Below, piece after piece: positions 1-9,442 of a DNA stretch of 64,000 bases (the first letter of the stretch is position 1; the number at the start of each line of letters is the position of its first letter). Made by a program: the position numbers and the translations under genes. The stretch spans positions 8,804,023-8,868,022 of the forward strand of contig CM064552.1 of NCBI GenBank assembly GCA_032716605.1. Direction: 5' to 3'. The notes beneath the pieces are model-generated. The model did not search any database. It was not told the DNA's origin and was given only the letters and a program-made list of their open reading frames with translations. This DNA is from Paralithodes platypus (Eukaryota > Arthropoda > Malacostraca > Decapoda > Lithodidae).

Positions 1-1545
1 ATTCAGAAGAAAAGTTACAAAGATACGAAAAGTGCATGACAGAATCCAAATATACAACTGCTGAAAAAGTGACAACTACCACACAACCAACTACCACATT
101 AACCACTGAATCAACTATCACAGAACCAACTACCACATCAACCACTGAATCAACTACCACACAACCAACTACCACACAACCAACTACCACACAATTAACT
201 ACCACATTAACCACTGAATCAACTACCACATTAACCACTGAATCAACTACCACAGAACCAACTACCACATCAACCACTGAATCAACTACCACAGAACCAA
301 CTACCACATCAACCACTGAATCAATTACCACAAAACCAACTACCACATCAACCACTGACTCAACTACCACAGAACCAACTACCACATCAACCACTGAATC
401 AGCTACCACATTAACCACTGAATCAACTACCACATCAACCACTGAATCAACTACCACAGAACCAACTACCACATCAACCACTGAATCACCTACCACACTA
501 ACAACTACTACAACAACTACCACAGCACCAAACACCACGCCAACTACTACATCAAACACAACACCAAATGTTAAAAGAATAAAAAGAGAAGCATTAGCAA
601 CTACCACATCAACTACCATAACACCAACTACCACAACACCAACTACCACAACACCAACTACCACAACATCAACTACCACAACCCCAAGTACCACAACATC
701 AACTACCACAACATCAACTACCACAACACCAACTACCACAACACCAACTGCCACAACATCAACTACCACAAAACCAACTACCACAACATCAACTACCACA
801 ACCCCAACTACCACAAAATCAACTACCACAACACCAACTACCACAACACCAACTACCACAACCCCAACTACCACAACCCCAACCCCAACTACCACAAAAC
901 CAACTACCACAACATCAACTACCACAACCCCAACTACCACAACACCAACTACCACAACATCAACTACCACAACACCAACTACCACAACCCCAACCCCAAC
1001 TACCACAACCCCTACTACCACAACACCAACTACCACAACACCAACTACCACAACATCAAGTACCACAACACCAACTACCACAACACCAACTACCACAACA
1101 CCAACTACCACAACACCAACTACCACAACACCAACTACCACAACACCAACTACCACAACACCAACTACCACAACACCAACTACCACAACATCAAGTACCA
1201 CAACACCAACTACCACAACACCAACTACCACAACACCAACTACCACAACATCAACTACCACAACACCAACTACCACAACACCAACTACCACAACACCAAC
1301 TACCACAATCCCAACTACCACAACATCAACTACCACAACCCCAACTACCACACCATCAACTACCACAACCCCAACCCCAACTACCACAACATCAACTAGC
1401 ACAAGTATCCCAGAATCCACCACAACTACCACAACAGATAACCCGGAAGCCACAACAACTACCACAACACCAACTACCACTGCGCCAATAACAACTACTC
1501 CACCTCCCGTCACTGAACGTCCAACAAGGAAGAAAACTCTGCGAG
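1..1545 (+). CDS. Exon 1 (partial): Thr/Pro/Ser mucin-like ectodomain segment
   Basis: The frame is open from base 3, so the exon may continue to the left; an AG at 5-6 is a possible acceptor. About 514 residues. An N-terminal block is built from a 12-residue theme (ESTTTEPTTTST). A short basic linker, NVKRIKREALA, follows at nt 567-600, then a long run of TTTTP units from a 15-bp repeat, and a Lys/Arg-rich end (RPTRKKTLR). Such Thr/Ser/Pro tracts are typically heavily O-glycosylated and extracellular. The linker contains RIKR, a furin-type cleavage motif. The donor is taken as G|GTAGTC at 1545/1546 because it leaves phase 1, which fits exon 2. Reading through gives a stop at 1575-1577, inside a MITE. 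It could instead belong to a separate mucin-like gene. Confidence 0.65.
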
Positions 1546-1573
1546 GTAGTCGAGTGGTTATATTATATATCTA

Positions 1574-1832
1574 TTAAAGGGGGATGGTTCACTTTTTGGG
1601 CGATTTTTGCATGTATTCATTATTTGTCTAGTTTCCTCCCTAGACCTCCATCATACTTTAAAAAACATCCATTAGATACCCTTATAGATTAATTTCCCGG
1701 CCGAAGGCCGGTTCTTCCAACATTACAGACTCACTATCGTTCGCCATGGAAAAAATCGACACCTAAATAGCACGAAAGGTCTAAATATTGAGGGAGAAAG
1801 TGGTCCAGAAAACTGGCCCATCCCCCCATAAC
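1574..1832 (-). mobile_element. TTAA/GGGGAG MITE, copy 1 (reverse orientation)
   Basis: Starts at TTAA (1574-1577) with AGGGGGATGG and ends near CATCCCCCCATAA. It carries the family's internal landmarks in reverse order: CCTAGACCTCCATCA, the CCGGCCGAAGGCCGG hairpin, the GACTCACTATCGTTCGCC variant and GGTCCAGAAAA. It lies 28 bp after the exon 1 donor. The right TTAA is mutated to ATAA. Confidence 0.7.
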
Positions 1833-1907
1833 CCATTCAATACCGGTGACATCCTTTTTCGTTATAGTCTGGCATATATTAGACGGTTTTATTCAGCTTA
1901 GGAAGGA

Positions 1908-2612
1908 TTTTATGAGTGGTTGTACTGTAGAACGCATTTTATGAGTGGTTGTACTGTAGAACGCATTTTATGAGTGGTTGTACTGTAGAACGCATTTTAT
2001 GAGTGGTTGTACTGTAGAACGCATTTTATGAGTGGTTGTACTGTAGAACGCATTTTATGAGTGGTTGTACTGTAGAACGCATTTTATGAGTGGTTGTACT
2101 GTAGAACGCATTTTATGAGTGGTTGTACAGTAGAACGCATTTTATGAGTGGTTGTACTGTAGAACGCATTTTATGAGTGGTTGTACTGTAGAACGCATTT
2201 TATGAGTGGTTGTACTGTAGAACGCATTTTATGAGTGGTTGTACTGTAGAACGCATTTTATGAGTGGTTGTACTGTAGAACGCATTTTATGAGTGGTTGT
2301 ACTGTAGAACGCATTTTATGAGTGGTTGTACTGTAGAACGCATTTTATGAGTGGTTGTACTGTAGAACGCATTTTATGAGTGGTTGTACTGTAGAACGCA
2401 TTTTATGAGTGGTTGTACTGTAGAACGCATTTTATGAGTGGTTGTACTGTAGAACGCATTTTATAAGTGGTTGTACTGTAGAACGCATTTTATGAGTGGT
2501 TGTACTGTAGAACGCATTTTATGAGTGGTTGTACTGTAGTAGAACGCATTTTATGAGTGGTTGTACTGTAGAACGCATTTTATGAGTGGTTGTACTGTAG
2601 AACGCATTTTAA
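1908..2612. repeat. 29-bp satellite, about 24 copies
   Basis: Perfect or near-perfect head-to-tail repeats of a 29-bp unit (GAACGCATTTTATGAGTGG plus TTGTACTGTA). The rare variants are GTACAGTAG near 2128, TTATAAGTGG near 2461 and a 3-bp insertion (GTAGTAG) near 2537. It lies in intron 1. The flanks (1838-1907 and 2613-2790) resemble two halves of one interspersed repeat, so the array probably grew inside an older element. Confidence 0.95.
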
Positions 2613-3204
2613 CAGTTTATTCTGGCTATCATTACTCGATTATATGCAAGGTAGGAAAGATGTGGGAATTATAAGGGCAAAGACAATCTCAATCAACCCT
2701 CTGACTTCCATATACCCTTCCTAATCTGAATAAAATTGTCTAATACTAGCTCGAAAACGGAAAATAGAGGCGTAATTGGATTTTGAAAGGGTTAAGCTGC
2801 AAGAGTTATATTTACCTCAATACCTCCACCTGACCTGACGTAATATATATTAATATACAGTATACCTACGATATACTTTATAGCTAAATAATCAGTCCCA
2901 AAAAAATCTGGTGTTTATTAATGGCAAGACCCATTAACCCTTTCAGTACCAGTGCCGTCCTTTTAACTTTAGTCTGCTTACTGAGTCTGTTATACAAATA
3001 TATTAAGCCTAAACAATTAACAGGCTTCGAACTTTCTGCACTTAACCGTTTACACTACCACAGATCCTTCTTAAGCTGCACAAAATCGTCTAAATATAGC
3101 TACAATAAAGTTGGGTATGCCGTTTTGATTTTGGGCAAAACGGCATGTCTACTTTATTATTATTATTATTATTATTATTATGTACTGTATAATGGGATAT
3201 GCAT
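2613..3204. other. Intron 1 sequence with interspersed-repeat halves and (TTA)n
   Basis: No exon is supported here. The stretch 2930-3130 (CAGTACCAGTGCCGTCC followed by TTTTAACTTTA) resembles 12690-12840 and is an interspersed repeat. A (TTA)n microsatellite occupies 3154-3181. The short open frame at 2921-3208 runs through the microsatellite and is not credible as a gene. Confidence 0.6.
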
Positions 3205-3636
3205 TTAACCCTTTGGCTGCGGGTGACGTTCTGGAATGTTTTGGCAAGTTACAGCAATTTCCAGGCTTTAAAAGCCTGTAAAAAACGTAAAAATCGAGTG
3301 ACAGTGGGCGGGAGCATGAGGGGCCCACCTCCGACCCTCAGAGCACCCAGCAGCTCACTGAGCTAGGCTGTGTCTCGCGCGTGTCTCTCTCTCTCTCTCT
3401 CTCATAAGTGCAGCCAAGCGAGCGAGTGTTACATAATAGCGGGGTTCCCGCGTTTCACTGGGATCACTGCGGGTGAACCAGACCACCTATACAGTCCGTT
3501 CTGGTGCCATTTTGAAGCTATTTTCGCCTAGTTTTCGGCAGAATACACTTCATTTAATGCAGATGCTTGATTTATCATTCAGGAGTGCCTGAATAGGCCC
3601 TAAATAGCCCAAAACAGCCCGCAGCCAAAGGGTTAA
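3205..3636. mobile_element. 432-bp TTAA element with 15-bp perfect terminal inverted repeats
   Basis: TTAA at 3205-3208 and 3633-3636 flank the perfect inverted termini CCCTTTGGCTGCGGG and CCCGCAGCCAAAGGG. No coding capacity is visible. A TTAA target duplication with short inverted ends is the signature of piggyBac-type non-autonomous elements. It contains a (CT)n tract near 3383-3403. Confidence 0.8.
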
Positions 3637-4078
3637 GGTTGGAATACTGTGTGTGTGTGTGTGTGTACAGTAGGTAGGGAGAAGTAACTTTGATGGTCGC
3701 ATGCCTGACCTATCATACGGCCGGCATCATGAAAAGTTAACGTTATCCAAGGTCCAGTGTATATAGATCTTGGGGTTCCATGTCATCTCAACCAGTAGCT
3801 CTCAACCAGTGCCAAATTAACCCAGACCAACCAAACCAGTGCCAAAATATAGTACTAACCTAACCGTATTGGTTGATGTGGTACTGGTTGAGAGCTACTG
3901 GTTGAAATGGTATGTGGTATGTGGTATGTGGTACCAACTCTGTAAATTGCTAACTGAATAAATATTATTATTATTATTATTATTATTATGGTCTACTGGT
4001 TGAGTTGACCGGTCACCAGATCTTGGTGTTATCCTAATGGCTAGCATCCTACTAATTGATCTCCTCTCTCCCCAGCAG
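3637..4078. other. Intron 1, simple repeats, no gene seen
   Basis: Holds (GT)n at 3648-3665, tandem GGTATGT at 3908-3933 and (TTA)n at 3964-3988. Short inverted motifs, AACCAGTAGCTCTCAACCAGT near 3790 against GGTTGAGAGCTACTGGTTG near 3885, suggest a small foldback of about 110 bp. Confidence 0.55.
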
Positions 4079-4183
4079 CCTCGAGCTTGGGGAAGAAGAA
4101 AAATGGGTTCTTGGGAAATAAAGAACACTGTAGCGACGTCTGGGAATGGTGCCGTGACCCTAATGACTGTGTGGAGACATTGG
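4079..4183 (+). CDS. DEG/ENaC exon 2: start of cysteine-rich extracellular domain
   Basis: Encodes SSLGKKKNGFLGNKEHC, then SDVWEWCRDPNDCVETLG, with three cysteines typical of the region just after the first membrane segment. The acceptor is CCCCAGCAG|CC; an alternative AG three bases earlier (exon from 4076) adds one residue in frame. The donor is G|GTAAGA. It enters with two codon bases and leaves with one, which matches both neighbours. Confidence 0.8.
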
Positions 4184-4305
4184 GTAAGATATTTGGGTAC
4201 AATTATATTATCAAGTGTAAGGGATCAAGGTTAGTTGAATGTGCCTCAGTGTTGGAACAAAAGACAAGGTTCCGGATGTGAAACAAAACATAATGGTAGT
4301 CTTAA

Positions 4306-4630
4306 TTAAGGGGAGATCTCCACTTGAGGGATTTTTTTCTGGACCCCTTTCTCCCTTATGTTTATCCCAATTGCTTTTGATATTATAAAACGTTCGCCCC
4401 GTTAGTTTGGCGATTTTAAGAACTTTCACCCCATGTTAAAACCTTTCGTGTTATTCAGGTGTCATTTTATCCTGGCGAGCGATAGCGAGCCTGTAATTTA
4501 AGAGGAAACGGCCTTCGGCCGGGACATTTTTCTACCGAAAAATGTACAAATTAATCTTGAAAGGGACTCAAGGGGGTGTAATTTTAAGCTTGCTGGAGGT
4601 CTAGGGAACAAACTAAATACCTCCCCTTAA
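4306..4630 (+). mobile_element. TTAA/GGGGAG MITE, copy 2 (complete, 325 bp)
   Basis: TTAA 4306-4309 is followed by GGGGAGATC and the element ends in CCTCCCC plus TTAA 4627-4630. Internal landmarks in order: CTGGACCCCTTTCTCCC, TTTGGCGATTTTAAGA, ACCTTTCGTG, GGCGAGCGATAGCGAGCCTG, GGCCTTCGGCCGGGACATTT and GGAGGTCTAGGG. This is the best reference copy of the family in the window. Confidence 0.85.
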
Positions 4631-4769
4631 CAGTGGCATGGTTTAGGATGTTTGTGATTCTTGCGGACTAGACGCTAACAAGTCAGTAACATAACTTATG
4701 TGGGTGACTGTACCTATCTAATAGACAAGGGAGAGAGAGCGTTGAAAAGAGAGTTTTAGTTATTCGGCC

Positions 4770-4975
4770 CCGTTTAGCCTACTGTTTTAAGTCGCTTATT
4801 TTCTTGGCGAGCAACAGCGAGCTACCAATTTTGGGAGTTATCTGGATTCTCCAGAAACATTTTTCTACCGAAAAATGTACAAATTTAGATAGCTGTCCCA
4901 AGAATGACGGCTCGCAATCGCTCGCCGGGAAAAAATAATCAGGTAAATGGTCCGGAACGTCTTAAAACAGTAGGC
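4770..4975. repeat. Inverted repeat derived from the MITE family
   Basis: CCTACTGTTTTAAG near 4778 faces CTTAAAACAGTAGG near 4961. Inside lie GGCGAGCAACAGCGAGC and its inverted partner GCTCGCAATCGCTCGCC, plus two facing copies of the ATTTTTCTACCGAAAAATGT motif region. The whole can fold into a hairpin of about 200 nt. Confidence 0.65.
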
Positions 4976-5050
4976 TGTATAGGGTGAAACGTCTTAAAAC
5001 AGTAGGCTGTATAGGGTGAAACATCTTAAAACAGTAGGATAAATAGGGTG
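4957..5050. repeat. 32-bp tandem repeat, three copies
   Basis: CGTCTTAAAACAGTAGG recurs at exactly 32-bp spacing (about 4958, 4990 and 5022; the third copy reads CATCTT). It ends less than 30 bp before the exon 3 acceptor. Confidence 0.85.
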
Positions 5051-5076
5051 GTGATAGGTGTTGGCTATACCATCAG

Positions 5077-5254
5077 GTTTTGAGAACGAGGACCCGACCA
5101 ACTTCACCCGCCTGCTGGAACTGAGCCGCCGAGCCGACCTTAGTGATATTCGGACCCTCTTCACCCCGACCGCCAGGGAGGTCAACCGGATGGGGATTCA
5201 GCCCAATAAGTTTATTCTTGCCTGTACCTTCGACCAGAAACATTGCTCCTTCAA
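5077..5254 (+). CDS. DEG/ENaC exon 3: extracellular domain
   Basis: The acceptor is ACCATCAG|GT. The exon encodes FENEDPTNFTRLLELSRRAD followed by LSDIRTLFTPTAREVNRMG and ends in FILACTFDQKHCSFK. The FxxxPxAxEV-like helix and the CTFDQKHCSF motif fit the DEG/ENaC finger and knuckle region. The donor AA|GTTAGT leaves two codon bases. Confidence 0.9.
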
Positions 5255-5267
5255 GTTAGTATTGGTG

Positions 5268-5275
5268 TGTGTATG

Positions 5276-5309
<34 letters not shown>

Positions 5310-5415
5310 ATGGAGAGTGTGTGTGTATTTGATAGAGAAAGTGTGTGTATGATGGAGTGTGTGTGTGTGTGTGTGTGTGTGATGGAGTGTGTGTGTGTGA
5401 TAGTTTGTGTGTCAT
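5268..5415. repeat. (TG)n microsatellite with GATGGAG interruptions
   Basis: Long TG runs interrupted by GATGGAG, GATAGAGAAAG and GATAGTT. It begins 14 bp after the exon 3 donor. The His/Thr-rich open frame on the other strand is a product of this repeat. Confidence 0.9.
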
Positions 5416-5502
5416 TCACCTACGATCTTGAAGATACTTGAGGATCTCTCGCCAGCTATTACCCTCCCAGAAAAGAGCTTAGAGCTCATATTGTCCGATC
5501 TA

Positions 5503-5712
5503 TGGGTAAGGCCAAGACCTTTTTCACACACCACACACCCGGACAGCGAGGTCACAACTCCTCAAATTATTTCCGGTACCTATTCTCTGCTAGGTGAACA
5601 GAGGCTACAACGTGAAAGGAGACAAGCCCAAATTGTCTCCACCTGGCCGAGGATTCGAACTCCGGACCTCCGGATTGCGAGTCGAGCGCACTACCACTAC
5701 GCTACCGGGCCG
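5503..5712 (-). mobile_element. tRNA-derived SINE
   Basis: On the - strand the head reads GGCCCGGTAGCGTAGTGGTA (A-box type) and, about 45 nt on, GGAGTTCGAATCC (B-box type). About 120 bp of unrelated tail follows. The head folds as a tRNA-like cloverleaf only loosely, so it is a SINE promoter and not a functional tRNA gene. A (TG)n tract abuts it at 5713. Confidence 0.7.
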
Positions 5713-5795
5713 TGTGTGTGTGTGAGGGCGTGTCTGTGTGTGTGTGTGTGTGTGTGTGAAAGAGAGAGAGAGAGGGTGAGAGTGTGAGAGAACGA
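5713..5795. repeat. (TG)n followed by (AG)n
   Basis: TG-rich tract 5713-5757, then GA-rich tract 5758-5792. Confidence 0.9.
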
Positions 5796-6109
5796 GAAAG
5801 TTGACAAGCTTAGTTCAATCATGTCCTAAAAGTTGTATGCACCTACGACCAGATACATTGGTCTATACTAAACCTGGTGTCACACGAGCGCTTCTTCCCT
5901 CAACATTTATCCTGAACGCCGGTCTGGCCGCTTATAAGCTAAACTTTTCAAATAATTGTTCACCTAAATTCATCTATCACCAGTCTAGCTTCCGATACCA
6001 GTGCAAGATATCCCAGAAATGTTCCCAGAAAATGTTTGAGGATATATGGTCTCCTGTGATATCCCATTATGGTCAGATTTGTATTTTATTTTTCATCTAT
6101 TTATTCATT
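5796..6109. other. Intron 3, nothing recognised
   Basis: No splice-bounded open segment with family similarity. An unsupported 104-residue open frame crosses it. Confidence 0.5.
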
Positions 6110-6399
6110 TACTAGTATATTTAGTTTCCTCCCATGATCTCTATCAAGTTTTTAAAAATACTCCCAAGACCCCCCATCGAGATGAACTTGTAAAGTTGTC
6201 GATATAAAAATGTCACGGCCAAAGGCTGGTTTCTCCTAAATGACAGGCTCGCTATCGCTCGCCAGGAAAAATATACACCGAAATGGCACAACAGGTCTTA
6301 AAATCCCCAAACTAATGGAGTGAACGTCTAAAAATCTCTAAGTTGATGGGGCTAAACATCAGGGAGAAGGGGGTCCAGAAAAAACAAACCTTCCCTTAA
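6110..6399 (-). mobile_element. TTAA/GGGGAG MITE, copy 3 (reverse, left end decayed)
   Basis: Ends in CTTCCC plus TTAA (6396-6399). It contains CACGGCCAAAGGCTGG, GGCTCGCTATCGCTCGCCAG and GGGGTCCAGAAAA. The left TTAA is not preserved. It lies 49 bp upstream of exon 4. Confidence 0.7.
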
Positions 6400-6448
6400 G
6401 CCAGCCCCCGTTGATGCTCTCTCTCCCCCCACCCTCCTGCCCCTCCAG

Positions 6449-6584
6449 AGACTTCTACATGTGGCAGAGCAACACCTACGGTAACTGCTTCACCTTCAAC
6501 TCCCCCTACCACATGACCCGTAACCCGGACGGTACCTTCACCCGGCGCGGCGATGTTCGAGTCACATCCAAGTCAGGAGCACAG
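6449..6584 (+). CDS. DEG/ENaC exon 4: YGNCFTFN signature
   Basis: The acceptor is CCCTCCAG|A, which completes the AAA codon begun by exon 3. The exon encodes DFYMWQSNTYGNCFTFNSPY, then HMTRNPDGTFTRRGDVRVTS and KSGAQ. The YGNCxTFN block is the most diagnostic extracellular motif of the DEG/ENaC family. The donor CAG|GTCAGG is in phase 0. Confidence 0.95.
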
Positions 6585-6587
6585 GTC

Positions 6588-6812
6588 AGGTTTGGAGGGA
6601 GTCACTTTTATTAGACGTTTTTTTTCTTTCATTATTGCTGCCATTAGACGTTGTTAGTTTAGGTTTGGATGGAGTCAATTTTATTAGATGTGTTTTTGAT
6701 ATTTCATTATTTTTGCCATTAGACGTTGTTATTTATAGGTTTGGATGGAGTCACTTTGATTAGAAGCTTAATTTCCTTTTATTATTGTTGCCATTAGACG
6801 ATGTTATTTACT
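6588..6812. repeat. About 75-bp imperfect tandem repeat, three copies
   Basis: AGGTTTGGA...GAGTCA...CCATTAGACG recurs from 6588, 6661 and 6737. It starts 4 bp into intron 4. Copies differ by scattered substitutions, so the duplication is not recent. Confidence 0.8.
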
Positions 6813-7371
6813 TTATATCTTAACAATAAAATGTCTCCCTTGTACAGTGTCACCCTCTGAATCAGTGCAGCTATATTTCATATATAATATGTGTGAATGA
6901 CTGAATGTACAGTATATACTGAGGCACATACCCCATAGCTGGGGGTGGCCGATTCGAGATAGAGCCTGGAAGAAAAAACTTACACACATTCAGGTAAGAG
7001 TAGCAAGTGCAATTAGTTTCCAATACTCATGGTGACTGTTTGACAAAGCTAGAATTGTTAGTCCAGGGGCTTACTTACCCATGTATACATGCGACACTGG
7101 TCTACCACACCTCTAATGTCCGCCAGTGTCTCTAGGAGTATGGAAAGCCATGCCCGTGGGTCAATAAACCCACGTTGCTCCGACCAGGGACCCATACTAA
7201 TATGGATATACTGTACAGTTGTTAATTACCCCCCCCCCCTCACCATCTCTCTCTCTCTCTCTCTCTACTAGAATTAATTCCTGACCACCTCGTTTGGATT
7301 GTAAGGTCTGTGTGGCCTGTGTATCTATGTAAATTTCTCAGCTAAAACTAATCCTCCCTTTACGAGTTCAG
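6813..7371. other. Intron 4 remainder, repeat fragment and (CT)n
   Basis: No exon seen. CACATACCCCATAGCTGGGGG at 6923-6945 matches the stretch GTACATACCCCATTGCTGG present in every 3.4-kb unit of the right-hand array, so both carry the same interspersed repeat. A C-run and (CT)n lie at 7230-7266. Confidence 0.55.
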
Positions 7372-7539
7372 AACGGCCTGCGCTTGATACTGAACCTGGA
7401 CCTAGTGAACCAAGTGTCCCTGCTGAACCCTGACCTCGGTGTGAGGGTCGTGGTTCACCGGCCAACAGTGTCGCCAGTACCGGAGGACGAAGGCTTGTTG
7501 GCTCCTCCGGGCTTCCTCACATCCGTCGGCATACGCATG
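7372..7539 (+). CDS. DEG/ENaC exon 5: GLRLILNL strand and thumb approach
   Basis: The acceptor is GAGTTCAG|AAC. The exon encodes NGLRLILNLDLVNQVSLLNP, then DLGVRVVVHRPTVSPVPEDE and GLLAPPGFLTSVGIRM. SGxxNGLRLxL and the PGxxxSVxIRM tail are standard in this family. The donor ATG|GTAGGT is in phase 0. The last 68 bp are the start of a 164-bp tandem duplication running into intron 5. Confidence 0.95.
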
Positions 7540-8078
7540 GTAGGTTGGTTTATCCACACTGGTTGTCATGTGTAGAATTAAGGGGAGACGGTCGTTTTTC
7601 TGGTCCCCTTTCTCCCTAGTGTTTAGTCCCATAATCGCCAGTACCGGAGGACGAAGGCTTGTTGGCTCCTCCGGGCTTCCTTACGTCCGTCGAGATACGC
7701 ATGGTAGGTTGGTTTATCCACACTGGTTGTCATGTGTAGAATTAAGGGGAGACGGTCGTTTTTCTGGTCCCCTTTCTCCCTAATGTTTAGTCCCATAATC
7801 GCCAGTACCGAAGGACGAAGGCTTGTTGGCTCCTCCGGGATTCCTCACATCCGTCGGCATACGCATGGTAGGTTGGTTTATCCACGTTGGTTGTCATGTG
7901 TAGAATTAAGGGGAGACGGTCGTTTTTCTGGTCCCCTTTCTCCCTAGTGTTTAGTCCCATAATCGCCAGTACCGGAGGACGAAGGCTTGTTGGCTCCTCC
8001 GGGATTCCTCACATCCGTCGGCATACGCATGGTAGGTTGGTTTATCCACACTGGTTGCCATGTGTAGAATTAAGGGCA
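7472..8078 (+). repeat. 164-bp tandem duplication of exon 5 3' end plus intron
   Basis: CGCCAGTACCGGAGGACGAA and its variants occur at 7472, 7636, 7800 and 7964, exactly 164 bp apart. Each unit carries the last 68 bp of exon 5, the splice donor, 38 bp of intron and about 58 bp of the left end of a TTAA/GGGGAG MITE (TTAA at 7578 in unit 1). The fourth copy stops at the TTAA. Copies 2-4 keep the ATG|GTAGGT donor (about 7703, 7867, 8031) but have no acceptor of their own. Confidence 0.95.
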
Positions 8079-8092
8079 AATAAGAATATAAG

Positions 8093-8245
8093 AAATTATT
8101 ATGCTTTTTCTCACCAACCAACTTTACGTCTAAACTCAATTAATGAAATCAACAAATACATGTGACACTCCAAGGACTCGAACCTAGGATACTCACATAG
8201 AAATTCCGCGCACTTATGCCATTACGCTATCAAGACAGTTAATGA
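8093..8245 (-). mobile_element. tRNA-like SINE family B, copy 1
   Basis: On the - strand the head 8240-8165 has TAGCGTAATGGCATAAG (A-box type) and TAGGTTCGAGTCCTTGG (B-box type). The tail contains CTCAATTAATGAAATCAAC (+ strand reading). A second copy with the same tail lies at 21788-21978. Confidence 0.7.
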
Positions 8246-8445
8246 GACTCTGTAGAAAGTCGATTGGCCCACACAAGGCAGATCCCTCCAATATATTATA
8301 CAACATTTCTTCTCGTCGATCGGTAAGTACAGTCAAGAACATAAATAGCGAAACACCCATTTGCATCAGTATCAAACGCAAATGAGACACTACAATGCTT
8401 TATTAAAGCCAGATGCTTCAGAAATTAACTGGAATTGGCGTTCCC

Positions 8446-8816
8446 TTAAGGGGACATGGGTCGGTTTTCTGGACCACATTCTCCCTCATGTTTAGCCCCA
8501 TTAGTTTTCAGATGTTAAGATGTTTGCCCTATTAGTTAGTCGATTTTAAGACCTTTCGCCCCATTTCTTCGTCAATATTTAGACCTTTCGTGCTATTTAG
8601 GTGTCGATTTTTTCCCAGGCGAACAATAGTGAGCCTGTAATGTTGGAAGAACCGGCCTTCAGCCGGGACATTTTTATACTGAAAAATATACAAATTAATC
8701 TAGAAGGGGGATCTAATGGATGTTTTTTTTTTAATTTGATGGAGGTCTAGGGAGGAAACTAGAAAAATAACGAATACATGCAAAAATCGCCCAAAAAGTG
8801 AACCATCTCCCCTTAA
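8446..8816 (+). mobile_element. TTAA/GGGGAG MITE, copy 4 (complete, 371 bp)
   Basis: TTAA 8446-8449 with GGGGACATGG; ends CATCTCCCC plus TTAA 8813-8816. It carries the internal landmarks CCCTCATGTTTAGCCCC, CAGGCGAACAATAGTGAGCC and CCGGCCTTCAGCCGGGACA. It is longer than copy 2 because of extra sequence near the right end, which is shared with copy 1 (CAAAAATCGCCCAAAAAGTG). Confidence 0.85.
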
Positions 8817-9442
8817 CCCGAGTAAGATGCCAGGACTCTTAAGAAGTTTTACTGGGCGAAGGTGCCGGGACTCTTAAGAGTCAAGGCATAAAACAAAACT
8901 TTCAAAACACCCCACTGGCACTCAAAACAAAGCAATATGTGATTAAGTGAGATAATTCCCCTCCATACTTCCTATTACTCCTCCACATTTGACATCCCTT
9001 CCCATCCTCCCCACCCCCTTTTTCCCCTTCTTCCCCCCTCCTCAATTATCCGGTATTTTCCCTACTATTCCTGATATTTATCGAGTATTTTCACTCGAGG
9101 ACGGCTGGGAGAGAGGGGGGAGGATGAGGGAGTCTTTCTTCAACCCTCTAACCAGTCTCAGAGCTCTCCTAGTCTCTCAGTACCATGCGAAACATGAGAG
9201 AGGGAGGGTGTGTCTCTCTCGCCGGTCCGGGTCAGATTATGACCGCGGGGCTAAAATATACGATTTTCACTACTGTTTACCACTTGTTTTATTGCTTTTC
9301 AATGTTCATATGTTCATATTAAATTAAAAGTAAAATAAGCGCATATGGATAAATAATTATGGTAAATATGACGATTTTCGATTTTCGTCAGGAATGAACC
9401 AAAATACAGAAGGGGTTCAAAATATCTCCACACGATTTTCAG
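8817..9442. other. Intron 5 remainder, pyrimidine-rich, no gene seen
   Basis: Contains a pyrimidine-rich stretch (8950-9050) and a purine-rich one (9100-9215). A 112-residue open frame at 8989-9327 follows this bias and has no family likeness. Confidence 0.5.

Noticed and set aside
1908..2612. CRISPR-like array of 29-bp repeats
   Set aside because: Repeats are contiguous with no spacers, and the window is eukaryotic.
2921..3208. 95-residue frame with a TM-like start
   Set aside because: It runs through an interspersed repeat and a (TTA)n poly-Tyr stretch.
5198..5419. His/Thr-rich open frames on the - strand, also in every array unit
   Set aside because: They translate (TG)n microsatellites; no start context or conserved content.
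5640..5712. tRNA gene on the - strand
   Set aside because: The A and B boxes are present but the stems are imperfect and a SINE tail follows.
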